A stretch of 64,000 nucleotides of DNA from Burkholderiaceae bacterium. GTDB lineage: Bacteria; Pseudomonadota; Gammaproteobacteria; Burkholderiales; Burkholderiaceae_C. The position numbers were made by a program, and so were the translations under genes. Positions 1-12,570 of this stretch are shown one piece after another (the first letter of the stretch is position 1; every line of letters starts with the position of its first letter). The DNA lies in NCBI GenBank assembly GCA_004323695.1, contig SCRU01000150.1, forward strand, positions 1 to 64,000. The letters run 5' to 3'. The notes below the pieces were generated by a model. The model did not search any database. It saw only the letters and a program-made list of their open reading frames with translations, and was not told where the DNA came from.

Positions 1-1266
<1,266 letters not shown>

Positions 1267-1411
1267 TTACCCTGAGCTGCCGCGCGACACCAGTGGAAGG
1301 AACGCAACACAAACCGGCAACACCGGCGCTAAACTACCCTGCATGCTGCATCGTGACGCTCTGCAAAAGCCCAACCCGGCCCGCGGGCCATCCAGGAAGC
1401 AACGTCTACCC

Positions 1412-1897
1412 ATGAGATTTTCCAGCGCTTTTCTGTTCGGCGTGGCATGCCTGCTGTCAACCTCGGCGATGGCACAGTGGCAGTGGATCGACAAGGCTGG
1501 CCACAAGGTCTTCAGCGACCGGGCGCCGCCCGCCGACATACCTCCCAAAAATATCCTGATGCAGCCGGCCGCGGGCGCCCTTGCGGCCACCCCACCGCCG
1601 GTGGCCGCGAACGCACCCGCCCTGGCGCCCAAGGTCAACGGCAAGGATAAGGAACTCGACGAAAAGAAAAAGCAGGCCGACGAAGCGGCGGCCGCCAAGA
1701 AGAAGGCGGAAGAAGAAAAAGTAGCGAAGGCCAGGGCCGACAATTGCGCACGGGCCAGGCAAGAGAAAACCACCCTCGACTCGGGCGTGCGTATCGCCAC
1801 CACGAATGCGGCCGGTGAACGCGAATTCATGGATGATGCCGCGCGCACCACCGAGACCCAGCGCGTTCAGGCGATCATCGAGTCAAACTGCAACTAG
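1412..1897 (+). CDS. DUF4124 domain-containing exported protein
   Basis: Exported protein of 161 residues with unknown function. ATG 1412 is chosen because it begins a clear signal peptide (MRFSSAFLFGVACLLSTSAMA, cleaved before QWQW); an in-frame ATG at 1344 would put charged residues in front of it. Residues 22-50 (QWQWIDKAGHKVFSDRAPP) are the DUF4124 signature found at the N-terminus of many betaproteobacterial envelope proteins. The middle, about 75-110, is a Lys/Glu/Ala-rich helix or coiled coil, and the C-terminus is short and polar. A DUF4124 gene beside guaB and rnfH is a common Burkholderiales arrangement. Confidence 0.85.
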   Translation: MRFSSAFLFGVACLLSTSAMAQWQWIDKAGHKVFSDRAPPADIPPKNILMQPAAGALAATPPPVAANAPALAPKVNGKDKELDEKKKQADEAAAAKKKAEEEKVAKARADNCARARQEKTTLDSGVRIATTNAAGEREFMDDAARTTETQRVQAIIESNCN

Positions 1898-1923
1898 GCC
1901 GGCCTCCCGTGCCGGGGGTCGCC

Positions 1924-2259
1924 TCACTCGCCGGGCCTGGTCCCCGGGCGTTTCTGGGCGAACAGCCCCGCGGCCCTGGCACCTTGCTTTCGAAAGCGCT
2001 CGCGCCGCGCAACCTTGGGGTCCACCGCCAGCGGCCGGTAGATTTCGACCCTGTCGCGCTCGCGCAGCGGTTGGTTCAGGTCGGCCTTGCGGCCCCAGAT
2101 TCCGACCTCGGCCTGCACCAGATCGATTTCGGGAAACCGCCGCAGCACGCCACTGGCCTGCACGGCCTGCAGCACGCTGGCGCCGTCGTCCAGTGTGACC
2201 CTTTCTTCAAAGGTATGGCGCGCCTGGCTGGAATAGACAACGCTCACGCGAATCGTCAT
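1924..2259 (-). CDS. rnfH: RnfH family ubiquitin-like protein
   Basis: Small beta-grasp protein of 111 residues. The N-terminus MTIRVSVVYSS and the segment LRERDRVEIYRPLAVDPK are typical of RnfH. The family is often encoded beside ratA, and its exact function is unsettled; it was named for occurrence in some rnf clusters. The start lies 3 bases after the ratA stop, so the two are almost certainly co-transcribed and translationally coupled. The C-terminus after about residue 85 is basic and probably disordered. Confidence 0.9.
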   Translation of the reverse strand: MTIRVSVVYSSQARHTFEERVTLDDGASVLQAVQASGVLRRFPEIDLVQAEVGIWGRKADLNQPLRERDRVEIYRPLAVDPKVARRERFRKQGARAAGLFAQKRPGTRPGE

Positions 2260-2262
2260 GGC

Positions 2263-2703
2263 TCAGCCGTAAACCTGCCCGGCCCGTTTCACGAACGCAT
2301 CGACCAGGCTGCCCGCGATCCTGTCGAACACCGGCCCGATCAGCGTGGCCAGCGCCGCATTGTCGAAACCGTAATTGAGCGTGAGTTCGACCCGACAGGC
2401 GGGCGCGCCCCCCTCCCCCAGCGGAATGAAATTCCATTGGCCGTCGAGCCGGGAAAACGGTCCCTTGACCAGCGTCATGCCGACCTCGCGGCCCGCCACG
2501 TGGTGGTTGCGGGTCACGAACACCTGGCGGATACCGCCAAAAGAAATCCCGACTTCGGCCGTCATGCCGGCGTCCGAAGTGTCGACCACGCGGGCGTGAT
2601 CGCACCAGGGAAGAAACTCGGGATAGCGTGCAACATCGGTGACCAGGGCGAACATTTGTTCGGGGCTGTACCAGATCAGGACGGACTTGTGGACTGTTTT
2701 CAT
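2263..2703 (-). CDS. ratA: RatA-like START/cyclase-dehydrase domain protein
   Basis: Single-domain START/polyketide-cyclase fold of 146 residues (MKTVHKSVLIWYSPEQMF, then ARYPEFLPWCDHARV). In E. coli the RatA/PasT family is described as associating with 50S subunits, while mitochondrial COQ10 homologues bind ubiquinone, so the physiological role here is open. ATG 2703 is chosen over ATG 2733 because the family consensus starts at MKTV. It is divergent from smpB, with 80 bases between the starts; this ratA-smpB pairing is widely conserved in proteobacteria. Confidence 0.9.
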   Translation of the reverse strand: MKTVHKSVLIWYSPEQMFALVTDVARYPEFLPWCDHARVVDTSDAGMTAEVGISFGGIRQVFVTRNHHVAGREVGMTLVKGPFSRLDGQWNFIPLGEGGAPACRVELTLNYGFDNAALATLIGPVFDRIAGSLVDAFVKRAGQVYG

Positions 2704-2783
2704 AGAATGCAGGGCTCGCGGAATTGTAGGCATGCCTTGCGCGCAGCTCTTACAACGCCGACTTTCGCCCCCATCTGAACCCC

Positions 2784-3269
2784 ATGGCCAAGAAACCCGA
2801 TACCGCAGCGCAAAAATCCACCCGGATTGCCGATAACAAAAAGGCCGCCTACAACTACTTCTTCGAGGAGCGCTTCGAGGCAGGCATGGTGCTGGAAGGC
2901 TGGGAGGTCAAGTCGCTGCGGGAAGGCAAGGTACAGCTCACTGATGGCTATGTAGTGATCCGGGATGGCGAGTTGTATGTGATCGGCTGCCAGATCAATC
3001 CGCTGGGCAGTGCCTCCACCCATATCAGCCCCGACAAGGTGCGCACCAAGAAGCTGCTGATGCACAAGGAAGAGATCAAACGGCTGATTGGCAAGGTGGA
3101 GCAAAAAGGCTACACCCTGGTGCCGCTGAACCTGCACTGGAAGGCCGGCAAGATCAAGTGTGAGATTGCGCTGGCCAAAGGCAAGGCCGAGCACGACAAG
3201 CGCGACACCATCAAGGACCGCGAAGGCAGGCGCGAGGTCGAACGGGTCATGAAAGCCCGCCACCGTTGA
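2784..3269 (+). CDS. smpB: SsrA-binding protein SmpB
   Basis: Partner of tmRNA in trans-translation; it delivers tmRNA to stalled ribosomes. The 161-residue protein shows the full family pattern: [35 protein letters not shown], then [19 protein letters not shown], and the basic C-terminal tail ([19 protein letters not shown]) that folds in the decoding site. Family length is about 150-165. No tmRNA gene is seen in this window. Confidence 0.97.
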   Translation: MAKKPDTAAQKSTRIADNKKAAYNYFFEERFEAGMVLEGWEVKSLREGKVQLTDGYVVIRDGELYVIGCQINPLGSASTHISPDKVRTKKLLMHKEEIKRLIGKVEQKGYTLVPLNLHWKAGKIKCEIALAKGKAEHDKRDTIKDREGRREVERVMKARHR

Positions 3270-3361
3270 GGCAGATACAGCAATCAACGCGGCATCACCG
3301 CGATCGAGCCCTGGACAGGTAACCGACGAGGCGGGGGCAGCCGGGCCCGTCGCGCGGGCGT

Positions 3362-4300
3362 CTATTCGGCGCTGGAGGTACAGGCCGGGCCCGTTCCGGG
3401 CACGCCGGCCGCACGGGCACGACCACGCCAGCCCAGAAGTTCGTTGCCGGCCAGCGCACCGATCACCAATGTGCCGCCCATCAAGACTTCCCTGGCAGGC
3501 ACCTCATTCGCGCCCAGCCACGCCCAGAGAATGCCGAAAATCACCTCCAGCAGCGCCAGCAGCGCCACCTCGGGCGCCTTTAATGCGTTCGCGCCGATCA
3601 CCGCAAGAATGCAGGGAATGGCCAGTTGAAACAGCCCCAGAAAGGCCAGCAGGCGCAAGTCGGCGCTTGTGGCCACAAACGGAACCGCCAGCGGCAGCGT
3701 CAGCAGCGACGAGAGCACGGCACCGACCAGCACGCTGGGTACCAGGTCAATTTTCTCGCCCTGGGCCTGGCTGCGTTGCACCACGGTCCAGTTGACCGCG
3801 CTGGCCATGGGCACGCAGGCGGCCACCGCCAGGCCCAGTAGCGTCGAGCCCGGGCCAAAGGCAACGTGGACCTGGGAGCCGAACATGTAGCCCATGCCCA
3901 GACCCGCGAAGACGATCGCGCCCCAGGTTCGCGGCGCGATCGGGTGGCCGATCACCACACGTGCCAGCAGCGCGGTCAACAGCGGGCTGACCGACATGGT
4001 GACGAGCACGTTGCCCACCGAGGTCAGCGTGAGCGCCACCATGTAGGCGGTGAACATGACGCTCCAGCACACACCGGATATCCAGAACGCCGGGCTGGCC
4101 CAGCGCATGGCGCGGAACACGCCGCAGCCCGGCCACACGGGCAGGATGATGAGCAACGACACGGTGGTGAAGAAGCTGCGCCAGAACGTGACCTCGAAGC
4201 TGTGTGCGTATTGCAGATGGCGCGTCACGACGCCGGCGACCGACCACATCAGCGTCACCGCCACCATCGTCAACACGGCCTGACCATGCGTGAGTTTCAT
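3362..4300 (-). CDS. EamA/DMT-superfamily permease
   Basis: Integral membrane protein of 312 residues with about ten hydrophobic helices arranged as two EamA repeats (RhaT/YdcZ-like). The first repeat begins at residue 10 (VLTMVAVTLMWSVAGVVTRHL). Substrate cannot be read from sequence. It starts 51 bases downstream of the typA stop on the same strand and could be read through from the typA operon; I see no strong terminator between them. Confidence 0.85.
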   Translation of the reverse strand: MKLTHGQAVLTMVAVTLMWSVAGVVTRHLQYAHSFEVTFWRSFFTTVSLLIILPVWPGCGVFRAMRWASPAFWISGVCWSVMFTAYMVALTLTSVGNVLVTMSVSPLLTALLARVVIGHPIAPRTWGAIVFAGLGMGYMFGSQVHVAFGPGSTLLGLAVAACVPMASAVNWTVVQRSQAQGEKIDLVPSVLVGAVLSSLLTLPLAVPFVATSADLRLLAFLGLFQLAIPCILAVIGANALKAPEVALLALLEVIFGILWAWLGANEVPAREVLMGGTLVIGALAGNELLGWRGRARAAGVPGTGPACTSSAE

Positions 4301-4351
4301 CGCACTTGTCCCGCTGAAGCGGGGTATCGCCCGCTGCTGCCTTCACCCGGT

Positions 4352-6184
4352 TTAAAGATTGTCACGGCTGGCCCGCTTGCGCTCGTGCTCCTTCAGATAG
4401 CGCTTGCGCAGACGGATCGATTTGGGGGTGATCTCGACCAGTTCGTCGTCCTCGACAAACTCCACGCCGTATTCCAGCGTGAGCGTGATCGGCGGCGTGA
4501 TCTTGATCGCGTCTTCCTTGCCGCTCACGCGGAAGTTGGTGAGCTGCTTGGTGCGCGTGGCGTTGACCACGAGGTCGTTGTCGCGGCTGTGAATGCCGAC
4601 GATCATGCCCTCGTACACCGGGTCGTTGGCACGCACGAACATGCGGCCGCGGTCGTCGAGCTTGCCCAGTGCGTAGTTGAAGATCTCGCCGTCGTCCATG
4701 GAGATCAGCACGCCGTTCTTGCGGCCGGCGATCTCGCCCTTGTACGGCTCGTAGCTGTCGAAGATATTCGAGATCAATCCCGAGCCGCGCGTCAGGTTCA
4801 GGAATTCATTGGAAAAGCCGATCAGCCCGCGTGCCGGAATGCGGTATTCCAGCCGCACGCGCCCGCGCCCGTCCGATTCCATGTTGATCAGGTCGCCCCG
4901 GCGCTCGCCCAGGGCCTGCATCACGCCGCCCTGGTGCTGCTCCTCGATGTCGGCCGTGACGAGCTCGATCGGCTCGTGGCGCTCGCCGCCCACGTCCCGG
5001 AACACCACGCGCGGCTTGGACACGGCCAGCTCATAACCCTCGCGGCGCATGTTCTCCAGCAGGATGGTGAGGTGCAGTTCGCCGCGGCCCATGACCTCGA
5101 ACACGCCTTCCTCGCCCGTTTCGCTGACACGCAGCGCCACGTTGTGTTGCAGTTCCCGCTGCAGCCGGTCCCAGATCTGCCGGCTCGTGACGTACTTGCC
5201 TTCGCGCCCGGCCAGCGGGCTGGTGTTGACGCAGAAGTTCATCGTGAGTGTCGGTTCGTCGACCTTGAGCATGGGTAGCGGCACGGGGTTCAACGGGTCC
5301 GTGACCGTCACGCCGATGCCGATATCGGCAATGCCGTTGATCAGCACGATGTCGCCGGGGCCGGCCTGCGTCACCTGCACGCGCTCCAGCCCCTGGAATG
5401 TCAGCACCTGGTTGATGCGCCCCTTGTACGACGCGCCCTCGGGCCCTTCCATCACGAGCACGTCCATGCCGGGCTTGACGGTTCCGGCGTTCACGCGCCC
5501 GACGCCAATGCGGCCCACGAAGGTCGAGAAGTCGATGGCCGAGATCTGCAACTGCAGCGGCGCGTCCGCCTCGCCCTCATGCGGCGGGACGTGGGCCAGG
5601 ATGGTGTCGAACAGGGCCGACATGTCGGGGCCCCACTGCTCCCCCTGCCCACCTTCTTCCATCGAACTCCAGCCGTTGATGCCCGAGGCGTAGACCACGG
5701 GGAAGTCCAGTTGCTCGTCGCTGGCGCCGAGCTTGTCAAACAGGTCGAAGGCAGCGTCGACGACGTATTGCGGGCGCGCGCCCGGCTTGTCGACCTTGTT
5801 CACCACCAGGATCGGGCGCAGGCCCAGCGCGAGCGCCTTCTTGGTCACGAAACGGGTCTGCGGCATCGGGCCTTCCTGCGCATCGATCAGCAGCACCACG
5901 CCGTCCACCATGGAAAGGGCCCGCTCCACCTCACCGCCGAAGTCGGCGTGGCCGGGGGTATCGACGATGTTGATGTGCGTGCCCTTCCAGCTCACGGCGC
6001 AGTTCTTGGCCAAGATGGTAATGCCGCGCTCGCGCTCGATGGCGTTGTTGTCCATCACGGTATCAACCACTTTTTCGTGCTCGGCAAAGGTACCGGACTG
6101 GCGCAGTAACTGGTCCACCATGGTGGTCTTGCCATGGTCCACGTGGGCGATGATGGCGATGTTGCGAATTTGCTTGTTGCTCAT
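4352..6184 (-). CDS. typA: Ribosome-associated GTPase TypA/BipA
   Basis: Translational GTPase of 610 residues, homologous to EF-G, that acts in 50S assembly and stress or cold adaptation. G1 is AHVDHGKTT (residues 13-21), G3 is [12 protein letters not shown] and G4 is [13 protein letters not shown]-like domains III and V and the BipA-specific C-terminal domain follow ([17 protein letters not shown]). The ATG overlaps the truB stop as ATGA (6181-6184), so it is translationally coupled as the last gene of the rimP operon. Confidence 0.97.
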   Translation of the reverse strand: MSNKQIRNIAIIAHVDHGKTTMVDQLLRQSGTFAEHEKVVDTVMDNNAIERERGITILAKNCAVSWKGTHINIVDTPGHADFGGEVERALSMVDGVVLLIDAQEGPMPQTRFVTKKALALGLRPILVVNKVDKPGARPQYVVDAAFDLFDKLGASDEQLDFPVVYASGINGWSSMEEGGQGEQWGPDMSALFDTILAHVPPHEGEADAPLQLQISAIDFSTFVGRIGVGRVNAGTVKPGMDVLVMEGPEGASYKGRINQVLTFQGLERVQVTQAGPGDIVLINGIADIGIGVTVTDPLNPVPLPMLKVDEPTLTMNFCVNTSPLAGREGKYVTSRQIWDRLQRELQHNVALRVSETGEEGVFEVMGRGELHLTILLENMRREGYELAVSKPRVVFRDVGGERHEPIELVTADIEEQHQGGVMQALGERRGDLINMESDGRGRVRLEYRIPARGLIGFSNEFLNLTRGSGLISNIFDSYEPYKGEIAGRKNGVLISMDDGEIFNYALGKLDDRGRMFVRANDPVYEGMIVGIHSRDNDLVVNATRTKQLTNFRVSGKEDAIKITPPITLTLEYGVEFVEDDELVEITPKSIRLRKRYLKEHERKRASRDNL

Positions 6185-7140
6185 GGTTGGCTTTCTAAAT
6201 ATTCGAGGATTTGCTTTATTTCAGGGGGGCTGAGCAGCCGCCCCGGGATCAGTTCGCCTGCCATGACGTGGCCCGTGCCAAGCAGGGCGTGCGGCGCATC
6301 GCCGTACACGGCGACCTGCGGCGCATCGGGCCAGGGGCCACGCCGGCGCACGCCGCTCAGGAAGCGCCCCGCATCGGCGGCGTCCAGCATGACGCGGGCG
6401 TGATCCGGCAGCAGTGACTCCACGGGCAGGAGGCAGGCCAGGCGCTCCGATTCCGTCATGGCCTCCAGCGCTTCCAGCGTCACGCAGCACGAGAGATCGA
6501 AGTTGCCCGTCTCCGTGCGGCGCAGGGCTGTCAGGTGGGCGCCGCAACCGAGGGCTTCGCCAATGTCTTCACCGAGCGTGCGGATATAGGTGCCTTTGCT
6601 GCATTTTGCTCTGATATTAATAGCTCTACCACCATTTGAGATGGGGGCCAGGGTCACATTCAGCTCAAATATTTCGACATCCCGCGGTACCCGCTCTACC
6701 TCGATGCCGGCGCGGGCGTATTCGTACAGCGCCTTGCCGTCCTTCTTGAGCGCGCTGTGCATCGGCGGCAGTTGCCGCAAGCGGCCGGTGAAGCGGCGTG
6801 CGACTTCGGCAATTTGCGCTTCGGTGACGTTCACCGGGCACCGCGCCATCACCTCGCCCTCGGCATCACCGGTGCTGGTCTTGATGCCCAGCAGGGCGGT
6901 CGCCTCGTAGGTCTTGTCAGCGTCCAGGTGCAGCTGGCTGAACTTGGTCGCCGCCCCAAAGCACAGCGGCAACACGCCGGTGGCCAGCGGATCGAGCGTG
7001 CCGGTGTGGCCGGCCTTTTCCGCGCGCAACAACCATTTGGCCTTTTGCAGTGCGGCGTTGCTGGAAAAGCCCAGTGGTTTATCGAGCAGCAACACCCCAT
7101 GCACAGGGCGCCGCTGCACCCTTGTGCGTGGCGCGTGCAT
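6181..7140 (-). CDS. truB: tRNA pseudouridine-55 synthase TruB
   Basis: Makes pseudouridine 55 in the T-loop of tRNAs. The 319-residue protein has motif [18 protein letters not shown] with catalytic Asp50, followed by [16 protein letters not shown] and a PUA-like C-terminal part. ATG 7140 is chosen because family similarity starts shortly after it; a longer open frame upstream is the shadow of rbfA. The stretch around 6600-6660 (protein [13 protein letters not shown]) is locally AT-rich and may carry a small in-frame insertion. It lies 2 bases after the rbfA stop and overlaps typA by 4 bases. Confidence 0.95.
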   Translation of the reverse strand: MHAPRTRVQRRPVHGVLLLDKPLGFSSNAALQKAKWLLRAEKAGHTGTLDPLATGVLPLCFGAATKFSQLHLDADKTYEATALLGIKTSTGDAEGEVMARCPVNVTEAQIAEVARRFTGRLRQLPPMHSALKKDGKALYEYARAGIEVERVPRDVEIFELNVTLAPISNGGRAINIRAKCSKGTYIRTLGEDIGEALGCGAHLTALRRTETGNFDLSCCVTLEALEAMTESERLACLLPVESLLPDHARVMLDAADAGRFLSGVRRRGPWPDAPQVAVYGDAPHALLGTGHVMAGELIPGRLLSPPEIKQILEYLESQP

Positions 7141-7142
7141 GG

Positions 7143-7511
7143 TCAGTCGTCTTTCGAACGGGAAGCGACGGCCCGCGCAATCAGCGCGTTCATGTCGGCC
7201 GCGCGCTCGGTAGTGCGGTCGAACTGGAAGTGCAGCGTCGGCACCGTATGGATGTGCAGGCGCTTGAACAGCCCGGCACGCAGGAAGCCCGCGGCCTGGT
7301 TCAACCCCTCTTCGCATTCCTTCGGGTCACCCTGCAGCACGCTGAAAAACACCTTGGCGTGCGCGTAATCCGGCGTGACTTCCACCGCCTGGATCGTCAC
7401 CATGCCCACACGCGGGTCTTTCAGCTCGCGCGCGATCAGCTCCGTCAGGTCGCGCTGGATCTGATCGGCCACCTGGAATCCGCGATTCGGCTTGCCCGTC
7501 TGCTTTTTCAC
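7143..7511 (-). CDS. rbfA: Ribosome-binding factor A
   Basis: KH-like 30S maturation factor of 122 residues. GTG at 7511 is chosen: the family begins around [20 protein letters not shown], and no ATG is near. The frame open upstream to 7580 is antisense-free but overlaps the infB C-terminus and has no family character. The conserved segments [25 protein letters not shown] (given in part: [15 protein letters not shown]) and [13 protein letters not shown] are present. It lies 19 bases after the infB stop inside the operon. Confidence 0.93.
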   Translation of the reverse strand: MKKQTGKPNRGFQVADQIQRDLTELIARELKDPRVGMVTIQAVEVTPDYAHAKVFFSVLQGDPKECEEGLNQAAGFLRAGLFKRLHIHTVPTLHFQFDRTTERAADMNALIARAVASRSKDD

Positions 7512-7530
7512 CGTGTCTGCCCCAGCGCCA

Positions 7531-10416
7531 TCACAGGGTTCGCGCGACTTCCTTGATTTCGAAGAACTCCAGCACGTCACCCTCCTGGATGTCGTTGTAG
7601 TTCTTGATGTTCAAGCCGCATTCGAAGCCTTCCTTGACTTCCCGCACATCGTCCTTGAAGCGTTTGAGCGAATCGAGCTCGCCCGTGAAGACAACCACGT
7701 TGTCGCGCAGCAGGCGCAGCCGTGCGGTGCGGCGCACCAGGCCCGACGTAACCATGCAGCCGGCGATCGCGCCGATCTTGCTGACCTTGAACACCTGGCG
7801 GATCTCGGCGGTTCCGATGACCTCTTCCTTCTTGTCTGGCGTGAGCATGCCCGACATCGCGACCTTCAGTTCATCGACGGCGTCGTAGATGATGCTGTAG
7901 TAGCGGATGTCGACCCCGTTGTTCTCGGCGAGCTTGCGCGCGCCCGCGTCGGCCCGTGTGTTGAAGCCAATGATCACGGCCTTGGACGCAATCGCCAGAT
8001 TCACGTCCGACTCGCTGATCCCGCCCACGGCGGTGTAGACCATCTGTACCTTGACCTCGTCGGTGGAGAGCTTCTGCAGCGACTGCGACAGCGCCTCCTG
8101 CGAGCCCTGCACGTCGGCCTTGACGATGATGGGCAGCATCTTGACCTCGCCGGCGGCCATGTCGGAGAACATGTTCTCCAGCTTGGCAGCCTGCTGCTTG
8201 GCCAGTTTCGTGTTGCGGAACTTGCCGGCGCGATAGGTCGCGATCTCCCGGGCGCGGCGCTCGTCCGACATCACCATGAACTCGTCGCCGGCCTGCGGCA
8301 CCTCCGTCAGGCCCTGGATTTCGACCGGAATGGACGGGCCCGCCGTCCTGGCCGTCTTGCCGTTCTCGTCCAGCATGGCGCGCACGCGACCGTAGGTGGA
8401 GCCGGCCAGCACTACGTCGCCGGTCTTGAGCGTGCCCGACTGCACCAGCACGGTGGCGACCGGGCCACGGCCCTTGTCGAGTTGCGCCTCAATCACCAGG
8501 CCCTTGGCCATGGCGTCCACAGGCGCCTTGAGTTCCAGCACCTCGGCCTGCAGCAGCACCTGCTCCAGCAGCGCATCCACGCCCTCGCCGGTTCGGGCCG
8601 AAACGCCGACAAACGGCGATTCGCCGCCGAACTCCTCGGGAATCACCTGCTCGGTCACCAGTTCGCCCTTGACGCGCTCCAGGTTGGCATCGGGTTTGTC
8701 GATCTTGTTGATGGCGACCACGATCGGCACACCGGCGGCTTTCGCGTGCTTGATGGCTTCCCGAGTCTGCGGCATCACGCCGTCATCCGCGGCGACCACC
8801 AGGATCACGATGTCGGTGGCCTGCGCGCCGCGCGCCCGCATGGCGGTGAACGCCTCGTGGCCGGGAGTGTCGAGGAACGAGATCACACCGCGCGGTGTTT
8901 CCACATGGTAGGCCCCGATGTGCTGGGTGATGCCGCCGGCTTCACTGGCCGCGACCTTGGCGCGCCGGATGTAATCCAGCAGCGAGGTCTTGCCGTGATC
9001 GACGTGGCCCATCACGGTCACCACCGGCGCGCGTGGCAGGGCCTGCGCCTCCTGCTGAGACACTTCCTCGTCGGTGAACGCTTCCGGATCATCGAGCGCG
9101 GCCACGATGGCCTTGTGCCCCATTTCCTCCACCACGATCATTGCGGTGTCCTGGTCCAGCGGCTGGTTGATGGTGACCATCTGCCCCAGCTTCATCAACT
9201 GCTTGATCACCTCGGAGGCCTTCACGGCCATCTTGTGCGCGAGTTCCGCCACCGTGATGGTTTCGGGCACGTGGACTTCGAGCACGCGCGCCTCCACCGG
9301 CGCCGCCTGCACATATTCTTCCCGGCCGCCGCGCTCGGTGCCGCGCCGCCCGCGTGGCCCGCCGCGCCAGTTGCCGCGGCCCACGCCGCCACTGCTGTCG
9401 CCGCGCGTCGGAATGGCCTTCTTCTTGGCCGGATCACCGGCCCAACTGGACGACAGCTTGGCCGACTTGACTTCCTTGCCAGCCGCGCCCGCCGTGCCGG
9501 CCGGGGCACCCGCCCTCGCCGCCGTGCCGACCGCACCCGCCGGCTTGTGCAAAGTCCCCTTGATCGCGCCCTTGGCGTCCGCCGCACCAGGCTTGGCCAC
9601 TACCTTGGGTTCGGGCTTCTTGGCGACCAGCACCTTTTGCGGCGTGGACATCATGGAGCGGATTGCCGCGGCCTCGGCTTCGGCCTTGCGGCGCCGGTCG
9701 CTCAGGTCCGCCGCGCGCGCCGTGTCTTCGTCGGCCAGCGCTTTCGCTTCGCTGGCGGCCTTTTCCCGTGCCTGCGTCTGCGCGAGAGCGTGCGCCTCGG
9801 CCCGGCCCGCAGCGGCCGCAGCATCGTCATCGACGGCGCCGTCTGGCGCTCCATCTGCCTGTTCCAGGGCCGGTTCGGGCTGCCGGCGTGCCGGCACCGT
9901 CTCGCGTGCCGCTTGCTCCGCGGCCTCGCGCTCGCGCGACTCCCGCGCTTCACGCTGGCGCCGCTTTTCCGCCAGTTCTTCTTCCTGGCGCCGAATCAGC
10001 TCGGCCTGACGCCTGGCCTCTTCCTCGCGGCGGGCGAGTTCGGCCTCGTCGAGGACCGATCTTGCGGGTGTCTCCGCGGCGGGAGCTGTGACTTCCTCCG
10101 GCGCGTCCGCGCCTTCATCGCGTTTCACAAAGGTGCGCTTCTTGCGCACCTCGACCTGAATCGTTCTGGCCTTGCCGGTGGCGTCGGCCTGCTTGATCTC
10201 GCTGGTGGACTTTTTCACCAGCGTGATCTTCTTGCGCTCGGCGCTCGCGGTACCGTGGCTGGCCTGCAAATGGGCCAGCAGTCTTTGCTTGTCGGACTCG
10301 GTCAGCGGATCGGACGCGGCCGTCTTGGCCACTCCCGCCGACTTGAGCTGTTCAAGCAGGGTTACTGTTGGTTTCTTGAGTTCCGTTGCGAACTCGGCGA
10401 CTGTGGTGCTGGACAT
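7531..10416 (-). CDS. infB: Translation initiation factor IF-2
   Basis: GTPase that brings fMet-tRNA to the 30S subunit and drives subunit joining. At 961 residues it has an IF2 N-terminal subdomain ([20 protein letters not shown]), then a long Ala/Glu/Arg-rich charged linker to about residue 370, a second IF2_N module, and the G domain with [16 protein letters not shown] near residue 470, [16 protein letters not shown] and [13 protein letters not shown]. Domains II-IV complete the C-terminus. It is cotranscribed with nusA upstream (24-base gap) and rbfA downstream. Confidence 0.98.
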   Translation of the reverse strand: MSSTTVAEFATELKKPTVTLLEQLKSAGVAKTAASDPLTESDKQRLLAHLQASHGTASAERKKITLVKKSTSEIKQADATGKARTIQVEVRKKRTFVKRDEGADAPEEVTAPAAETPARSVLDEAELARREEEARRQAELIRRQEEELAEKRRQREARESREREAAEQAARETVPARRQPEPALEQADGAPDGAVDDDAAAAAGRAEAHALAQTQAREKAASEAKALADEDTARAADLSDRRRKAEAEAAAIRSMMSTPQKVLVAKKPEPKVVAKPGAADAKGAIKGTLHKPAGAVGTAARAGAPAGTAGAAGKEVKSAKLSSSWAGDPAKKKAIPTRGDSSGGVGRGNWRGGPRGRRGTERGGREEYVQAAPVEARVLEVHVPETITVAELAHKMAVKASEVIKQLMKLGQMVTINQPLDQDTAMIVVEEMGHKAIVAALDDPEAFTDEEVSQQEAQALPRAPVVTVMGHVDHGKTSLLDYIRRAKVAASEAGGITQHIGAYHVETPRGVISFLDTPGHEAFTAMRARGAQATDIVILVVAADDGVMPQTREAIKHAKAAGVPIVVAINKIDKPDANLERVKGELVTEQVIPEEFGGESPFVGVSARTGEGVDALLEQVLLQAEVLELKAPVDAMAKGLVIEAQLDKGRGPVATVLVQSGTLKTGDVVLAGSTYGRVRAMLDENGKTARTAGPSIPVEIQGLTEVPQAGDEFMVMSDERRAREIATYRAGKFRNTKLAKQQAAKLENMFSDMAAGEVKMLPIIVKADVQGSQEALSQSLQKLSTDEVKVQMVYTAVGGISESDVNLAIASKAVIIGFNTRADAGARKLAENNGVDIRYYSIIYDAVDELKVAMSGMLTPDKKEEVIGTAEIRQVFKVSKIGAIAGCMVTSGLVRRTARLRLLRDNVVVFTGELDSLKRFKDDVREVKEGFECGLNIKNYNDIQEGDVLEFFEIKEVARTL

Positions 10417-10440
10417 ATTTGGTTCGTGCCTCCATGGCCA

Positions 10441-11928
10441 TTACTCTTGACCCGCGAACCAGTGCTCGCGCGCCTTCATGATCAACGTTTTGGCCTCATC
10501 TTCCGGCTGACCGGTGATGTCGGTGAGTTCGTCGACGGCCAGGTCGGCCAGATCGTCACGGGTATTCACGCCGGCCCCGGTCAGCTTGACAATCAGTTCG
10601 GGGGTGAGACCTTCCAGGTCCTGCAGATCCTGCGAAACGGTCCCGTCGCCCTCTTCCCTGGCAATTTCCATCGTGAGCAGCGCATCCTTGGCGCGCGTGC
10701 GCAGCTCGGTGACCGTATCCTCGTCGAAGCTCTCAATTTCCAGCATTTCCTGCAGCGGCACATAGGCCACCTCTTCCAGGCTGGTGAATCCCTCATGAAT
10801 CAGGATGTCGGCGATTTCCTCGTCGACGTCGAGCTTGTCCATGAACAGCTTGCGGCTGGTGTCGGTCTCGCTGGCCTGCTTCTGCGCGGATTCGGCCGCG
10901 TCCATGATGTTGATTTTCCAGCCCGTGAGGTCGGACGCCAGGCGCACGTTCTGGCCGCCGCGGCCGATCGCGATCGCGAGGTTTTCTTCATCCACCACCA
11001 CATCCATGGCACGGCGCTCTTCGTCCACCACGATGGATGACACGTTGGCGGGCGCCAGCGCGCCAATCACGAACTGCGCCGGGTCTTCGCTCCAGAGAAC
11101 GATATCCACACGCTCGCCGGCCAGTTCGTTGGTCACGCCGTTGACGCGGGTGCCGCGCACGCCGACGCAGGTGCCAATCGGATCCACGCGCTTGTCGTGC
11201 GAGAGCACCGCAATCTTGGCGCGTGAGCCGGGGTCGCGCGCGCAGGACTTGATCTCCAGCAGGCCCTGTTCGATCTCGGGCACTTCCTGGCGGAACAGTT
11301 CGATCATGAACTCGGGCGCGGAGCGCGACAGGATGATGGGCGCGCCGCGCAGCGTCAAATCCACCTCCATGATCATGGCGCGCACCCGGTCGCCCGAGCG
11401 CAGGTTTTCTTTCGGGATCATTTCGCTGCGGCGCAGGCGGCCTTCGACGCGCCCGCTCTCGACAATGATGTCGCCCTTGTCCATGCGTTTGACGGTACCG
11501 ACAAAGATCTTGTCGCCGCGCGACATGAAGTCGTTGAGCAGCATTTCGCGCTCGGCATCGCGGATTTTCTGCAGGATGACCTGCTTGGCCGCCATCGCGC
11601 CGATGCGTCCGATCGGCACCGACTCTACCGGCTCCTCGATGTAGTCGTCGACCTCGATGTCGGCAATCTGCTCCTTCGCCTCGAACAGCAGGATTTCCGC
11701 GTCGGGTAGTTGCAGGCCGGCCTCGTCGGGCACCACATGCCAGCGGCGAAAAGTCTCGTAGTCGCCGCTGTCACGGTCCACCGCGACCCGGATGTCGACT
11801 TCGGCACCTGCATAGAGCTTCTTGGTCGCCTGGGCGAGCGCCGCCTCGACCGCGCCAAACACGACGTCGCGCTCGACGTTCTTCTCGCGCGAGATGGCAT
11901 CCACCAGCATCAACATTTCGCGATTCAT
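10441..11928 (-). CDS. nusA: Transcription termination/antitermination factor NusA
   Basis: RNA polymerase-binding elongation factor of 495 residues: NusA N-domain ([19 protein letters not shown]), S1 domain around 135-200, KH1 and KH2 ([39 protein letters not shown]), and two C-terminal helix-hairpin-helix acidic repeats, as in the long proteobacterial form. It sits between rimP and infB, the classical order, in which NusA can influence its own operon leader. Confidence 0.98.
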   Translation of the reverse strand: MNREMLMLVDAISREKNVERDVVFGAVEAALAQATKKLYAGAEVDIRVAVDRDSGDYETFRRWHVVPDEAGLQLPDAEILLFEAKEQIADIEVDDYIEEPVESVPIGRIGAMAAKQVILQKIRDAEREMLLNDFMSRGDKIFVGTVKRMDKGDIIVESGRVEGRLRRSEMIPKENLRSGDRVRAMIMEVDLTLRGAPIILSRSAPEFMIELFRQEVPEIEQGLLEIKSCARDPGSRAKIAVLSHDKRVDPIGTCVGVRGTRVNGVTNELAGERVDIVLWSEDPAQFVIGALAPANVSSIVVDEERRAMDVVVDEENLAIAIGRGGQNVRLASDLTGWKINIMDAAESAQKQASETDTSRKLFMDKLDVDEEIADILIHEGFTSLEEVAYVPLQEMLEIESFDEDTVTELRTRAKDALLTMEIAREEGDGTVSQDLQDLEGLTPELIVKLTGAGVNTRDDLADLAVDELTDITGQPEDEAKTLIMKAREHWFAGQE

Positions 11929-11945
11929 GTCACGAATCTCCTGTC

Positions 11946-12548
11946 TTAAACTTGAACTTCGCCACCGCCCGCGGTGGCCCTGGCCTTGCGGCCCTTGAAA
12001 TCGACAATCGGCGCCAGACGCGCCTCGCGCAACTCGTCCAGCGTAAACCCCAGAACCTGTAGCGGCGCCGGCGCCCTCTTCCTGCTGACCTTTTGCCCCG
12101 GCTTGACGGCCGGCTCGTCACGCCAGACGATCTGCCAGTTCACCCCATCAGCCGTCTCGACCCGCTCCAGCGTGCCGCGAAACTTCTTGCGGTTGGCATG
12201 GACCGGGCCCGCGCCCGGTGCGGCGGCCTCCTTGCCGATCGGCGCCTTCAAGGTGATATCGACCACCTCGCCCACAAATCGCTCGAAATCCTGTTCCCGC
12301 TTCAAGGGGCGGTCGATGCCGGGCGAGGACACCTCGAGCCGCCTGTATTCCACCGCATCGACCTCGAGCGCAAATTGCAACTGGCGCGTGACCTTCTCGC
12401 AGTCCTCGACACCGATGAACTGCTCGACGCCCGGCGCCCAGGGCAGATCGATCGTGATGCGCAGCAGCCCCCCGGCGGATCGTTCGATCTCCACCAGCTC
12501 GTAACCGAAACCGGCCACGGTTTGTTCCACAATATCCTGTAACGCCAC
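11946..12548 (-). CDS. rimP: Ribosome maturation factor RimP
   Basis: 30S assembly factor, 200 residues from GTG 12548. GTG is selected because family similarity starts at once ([22 protein letters not shown]) and a GAGGGG-type ribosome binding site lies just upstream. Conserved features are [21 protein letters not shown] and the C-terminal Sm-like domain. Compared with the 150-residue E. coli protein it has an Ala/Gly-rich insertion (about 130-150) and a C-terminal extension, both common in betaproteobacteria. First gene of the six-gene operon. Confidence 0.93.
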   Translation of the reverse strand: MALQDIVEQTVAGFGYELVEIERSAGGLLRITIDLPWAPGVEQFIGVEDCEKVTRQLQFALEVDAVEYRRLEVSSPGIDRPLKREQDFERFVGEVVDITLKAPIGKEAAAPGAGPVHANRKKFRGTLERVETADGVNWQIVWRDEPAVKPGQKVSRKRAPAPLQVLGFTLDELREARLAPIVDFKGRKARATAGGGEVQV

Positions 12549-12570
12549 GTCGCCCCTCGTGCCCTGACCC

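Noticed and set aside
6600-6660. Repeat insertion inside truB
   Set aside because: The stretch is AT-rich and encodes [13 protein letters not shown], but it does not clearly match the other repeat copies; kept only as a remark in the truB entry.
7492-11040. 1182-codon open frame on the plus strand opposite infB and nusA
   Set aside because: It is antisense to two certain genes, its product is rich in His, Arg, Leu and Gly with no family character, and long antisense frames are expected in high-GC DNA.
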